Shown here one piece after another: positions 63,072-64,000 of a stretch of 64,000 bases of DNA; position 1 is the first letter of the stretch, and each line of letters opens with the position of its first letter. Origin of the DNA: Sporocytophaga myxococcoides (GTDB lineage: Bacteria > Bacteroidota > Bacteroidia > Cytophagales > Cytophagaceae); the NCBI RefSeq assembly GCF_000775915.1, contig NZ_BBLT01000002.1, positions 558,001 through 622,000 of the forward strand, written 5' to 3'. The notes beneath the pieces were generated by a model. The model was not told the DNA's origin. It did no database searches and saw nothing but the letters and a program-made list of their open reading frames with translations. Made by a program: the position numbers and the translations under genes.

Positions 63072-63705
63072 TTTAATGGATGATCTCATGTTATTGTCAT
63101 CCTATTAAATCTTATCTTAGTTTAATACTTACAAATCTCTTTTAATAAAGAACTCTGTTACCAATAAAGGGGGAAGCGAGCTAAGCCATGCGGATAGGGA
63201 GTAAGCTAGCTTTCCATGAAAGTTGAATAATGAATAAATATAAAAGAAAGAGCTCCGGCCCTGGGTACATCAATTAAGAGGTTAACGATCTATATTGCAG
63301 ATTATTAACCTCTTAGTTGATGTACCCGCAACAGGTCGATAGTCGAACCAAATTTGTTGAGGATTTGAAACTTATTTACACCCTTAATTCTGTATTTCAA
63401 TTGGTACCTTTTCAAGAAGGTTAGCTTGAAAAATCTTAAAATTTAGATTGCTAAGCTAATATACATGAAAATATTATTGAGTTTGGCAATAATTCATTAC
63501 CCTTCCCATCTTAAAAAGAACTTTTGCATAGGTGGTTTATTTATATATTGATTTTACAAAATCAATACTAAGCTTCTGAAAACAATATGGTTGCTTACTA
63601 GCACTTACTAATTCTTCATAATCTTAATCAATTATAAGGACTAATTATAGTTTATTTCCAAACACACACTCGGATTATTCATTAATTAACCCAATCACCA
63701 TATTG
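63072..63705. other. Gene-poor structured region
   Basis: More than 600 bases with no convincing coding frame on either strand. It holds an imperfect hairpin near 63172-63214, the long 23-bp hairpin at 63263-63327, TTAGCTT/AAGCTAA arms around 63421-63460 and a palindrome ATTGATTTT-AC-AAAATCAAT at 63547-63566. Possibly a small RNA locus or a relic of a mobile element. Confidence 0.4.
63263..63327. repeat. Long inverted repeat with 23-bp arms
   Basis: The left arm is 63263-63285 (GGGTACATCAATTAAGAGG...) and the right arm 63305-63327 (...CCTCTTAGTTGATGTACCC), pairing over 23 positions with a single mismatch that would be a G-U pair in RNA. The loop is 19 bases. No T-run follows on either strand, so a simple terminator is unlikely. 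Confidence 0.8.
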
Positions 63706-64000
63706 TTAAAACATTTTTCCTGATTTAGGAAGCGATTTTCCATGTACCGTTCTAAGCTCTTCCTGTAATCTTGGTTTTAGCCAATCTAAAAAGAGTTGCA
63801 GGAACATGGAAGTATCCTTGTATGATTTTTTCGAAGGAGGGCTGACAGAGCCTGGTAAACTCCAAAACCCAGAGTAAAACAGGTCGACGCATCTATCAAT
63901 TCTGGGATTGTATTTTGAACGGATATAGTTTATATCCTCCCAGTCCTGAGTGGCATAATTATAGTTTAGTTCATTTAAAAAGCAGAAGAACCAATATCTT
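63706..64000 (-). CDS. C-terminal part of an unrecognised protein, running off the window
   Basis: A minus-strand frame is open from the window edge for 97 codons to a TAA at 63706-63708; its start lies beyond base 64000. The sequence looks coding: aromatic-rich (WEDINYIRSKYNPRIDRC, LFYSGFWSLPGSV) and then a helical basic end (FLQLFLDWLKPRLQEELRTV). I do not recognise a family. With no start codon in the window it is easy to miss. Confidence 0.55.
   Translation of the reverse strand, partial: RYWFFCFLNELNYNYATQDWEDINYIRSKYNPRIDRCVDLFYSGFWSLPGSVSPPSKKSYKDTSMFLQLFLDWLKPRLQEELRTVHGKSLPKSGKMF

Noticed and set aside
63263-63327. Integron attC site interpretation of the long hairpin
   Set aside because: The arm ends do not show the RYYYAAC/GTTRRRY core sites of attC, and no cassette-like genes flank it.
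1-64000. CRISPR arrays, prophage, transposase genes, tRNA or rRNA genes
   Set aside because: None seen: no regularly spaced direct repeats with spacers, no transposase, integrase or phage structural proteins, and no tRNA-like sequence noticed by eye. A tRNA scan would be needed to exclude a tRNA formally.

Overview
The window is chromosomal DNA of a low-GC member of the Bacteroidota, most likely a Cytophagales-type gliding or cellulolytic bacterium related to Cytophaga/Sporocytophaga (inference). Evidence seen: three or four secreted proteins end in type IX secretion sorting domains (a GH9 cellulase, an M43 protease, a CARDB-like protein, and a gliding-motility-type C-terminal domain protein). 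The succinate dehydrogenase has the Bacteroidota sdhCAB layout with a single four-histidine cytochrome b, and several genes are preceded by the Bacteroidota promoter pattern TTG-N20-TAnnTTTG. There is no prophage, CRISPR array, rRNA, tRNA or complete insertion sequence; the region is mostly ordinary core and accessory chromosome.

Layout. 1-3.3 kb: end of gpmA, then an ECF sigma factor with a membrane anti-sigma-like partner. 3.4-10.5 kb: a mostly minus-strand accessory run of small one-domain proteins (lipoprotein, 2OG dioxygenase, ECF42 sigma factor plus YCII protein, CHASE3-like histidine kinase, DUF4180, YdeI, VOC, DUF1801). 10.7-19.7 kb: TauE permease, DEAD helicase and CvfB, a secreted protein, a response regulator, a PLP dehydratase, a tandem pair of paralogous secreted proteins, and a two-gene RNA end-repair cassette (RNA ligase plus HD-Pnk). 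19.7-25.5 kb: GH9 cellulase with an upstream membrane-anchored AraC regulator, then a divergent metal-receptor/TPR pair. 25.5-29.9 kb: aromatic amino acid locus (DAHP synthase-chorismate mutase, aroB, aroA); here AroA carries a histone-H1-like lysine/alanine tail of about 208 residues. 29.9-36.1 kb: proline dehydrogenase, a divergent ECF sigma/XRE regulator pair with twin palindromic operators, and sdhCAB. 36.3-48.7 kb: gliding-type surface protein, fabD, folK, sppA, bioB, a PRC-barrel protein, bioF-bioD-bioA and a coupled secreted protein. 48.8-54.5 kb (minus): phoH, M43 protease, comEC, enoyl-CoA hydratase. 54.6-64 kb: SAM hydrolase, CARDB-repeat secreted protein, purL, a membrane protein, a structured gene-poor stretch and the end of an unrecognised gene running off the window.

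Most notable: (1) the single-ORF fusion of a KKA-pentad histone-like domain to EPSP synthase; (2) the twin GTTTC-N5-GAAAC palindromes between a sigma factor and an XRE regulator, one placed inside a promoter; (3) the RNA ligase/HD-Pnk repair pair; (4) a dispersed GTAGAGACGC palindromic repeat that supplies the stop codon of two unrelated genes; (5) a 23-bp-stem hairpin in the gene-poor right end. Starts were moved from the longest open frame where a signal peptide, family N-terminus or promoter argued for an internal start.
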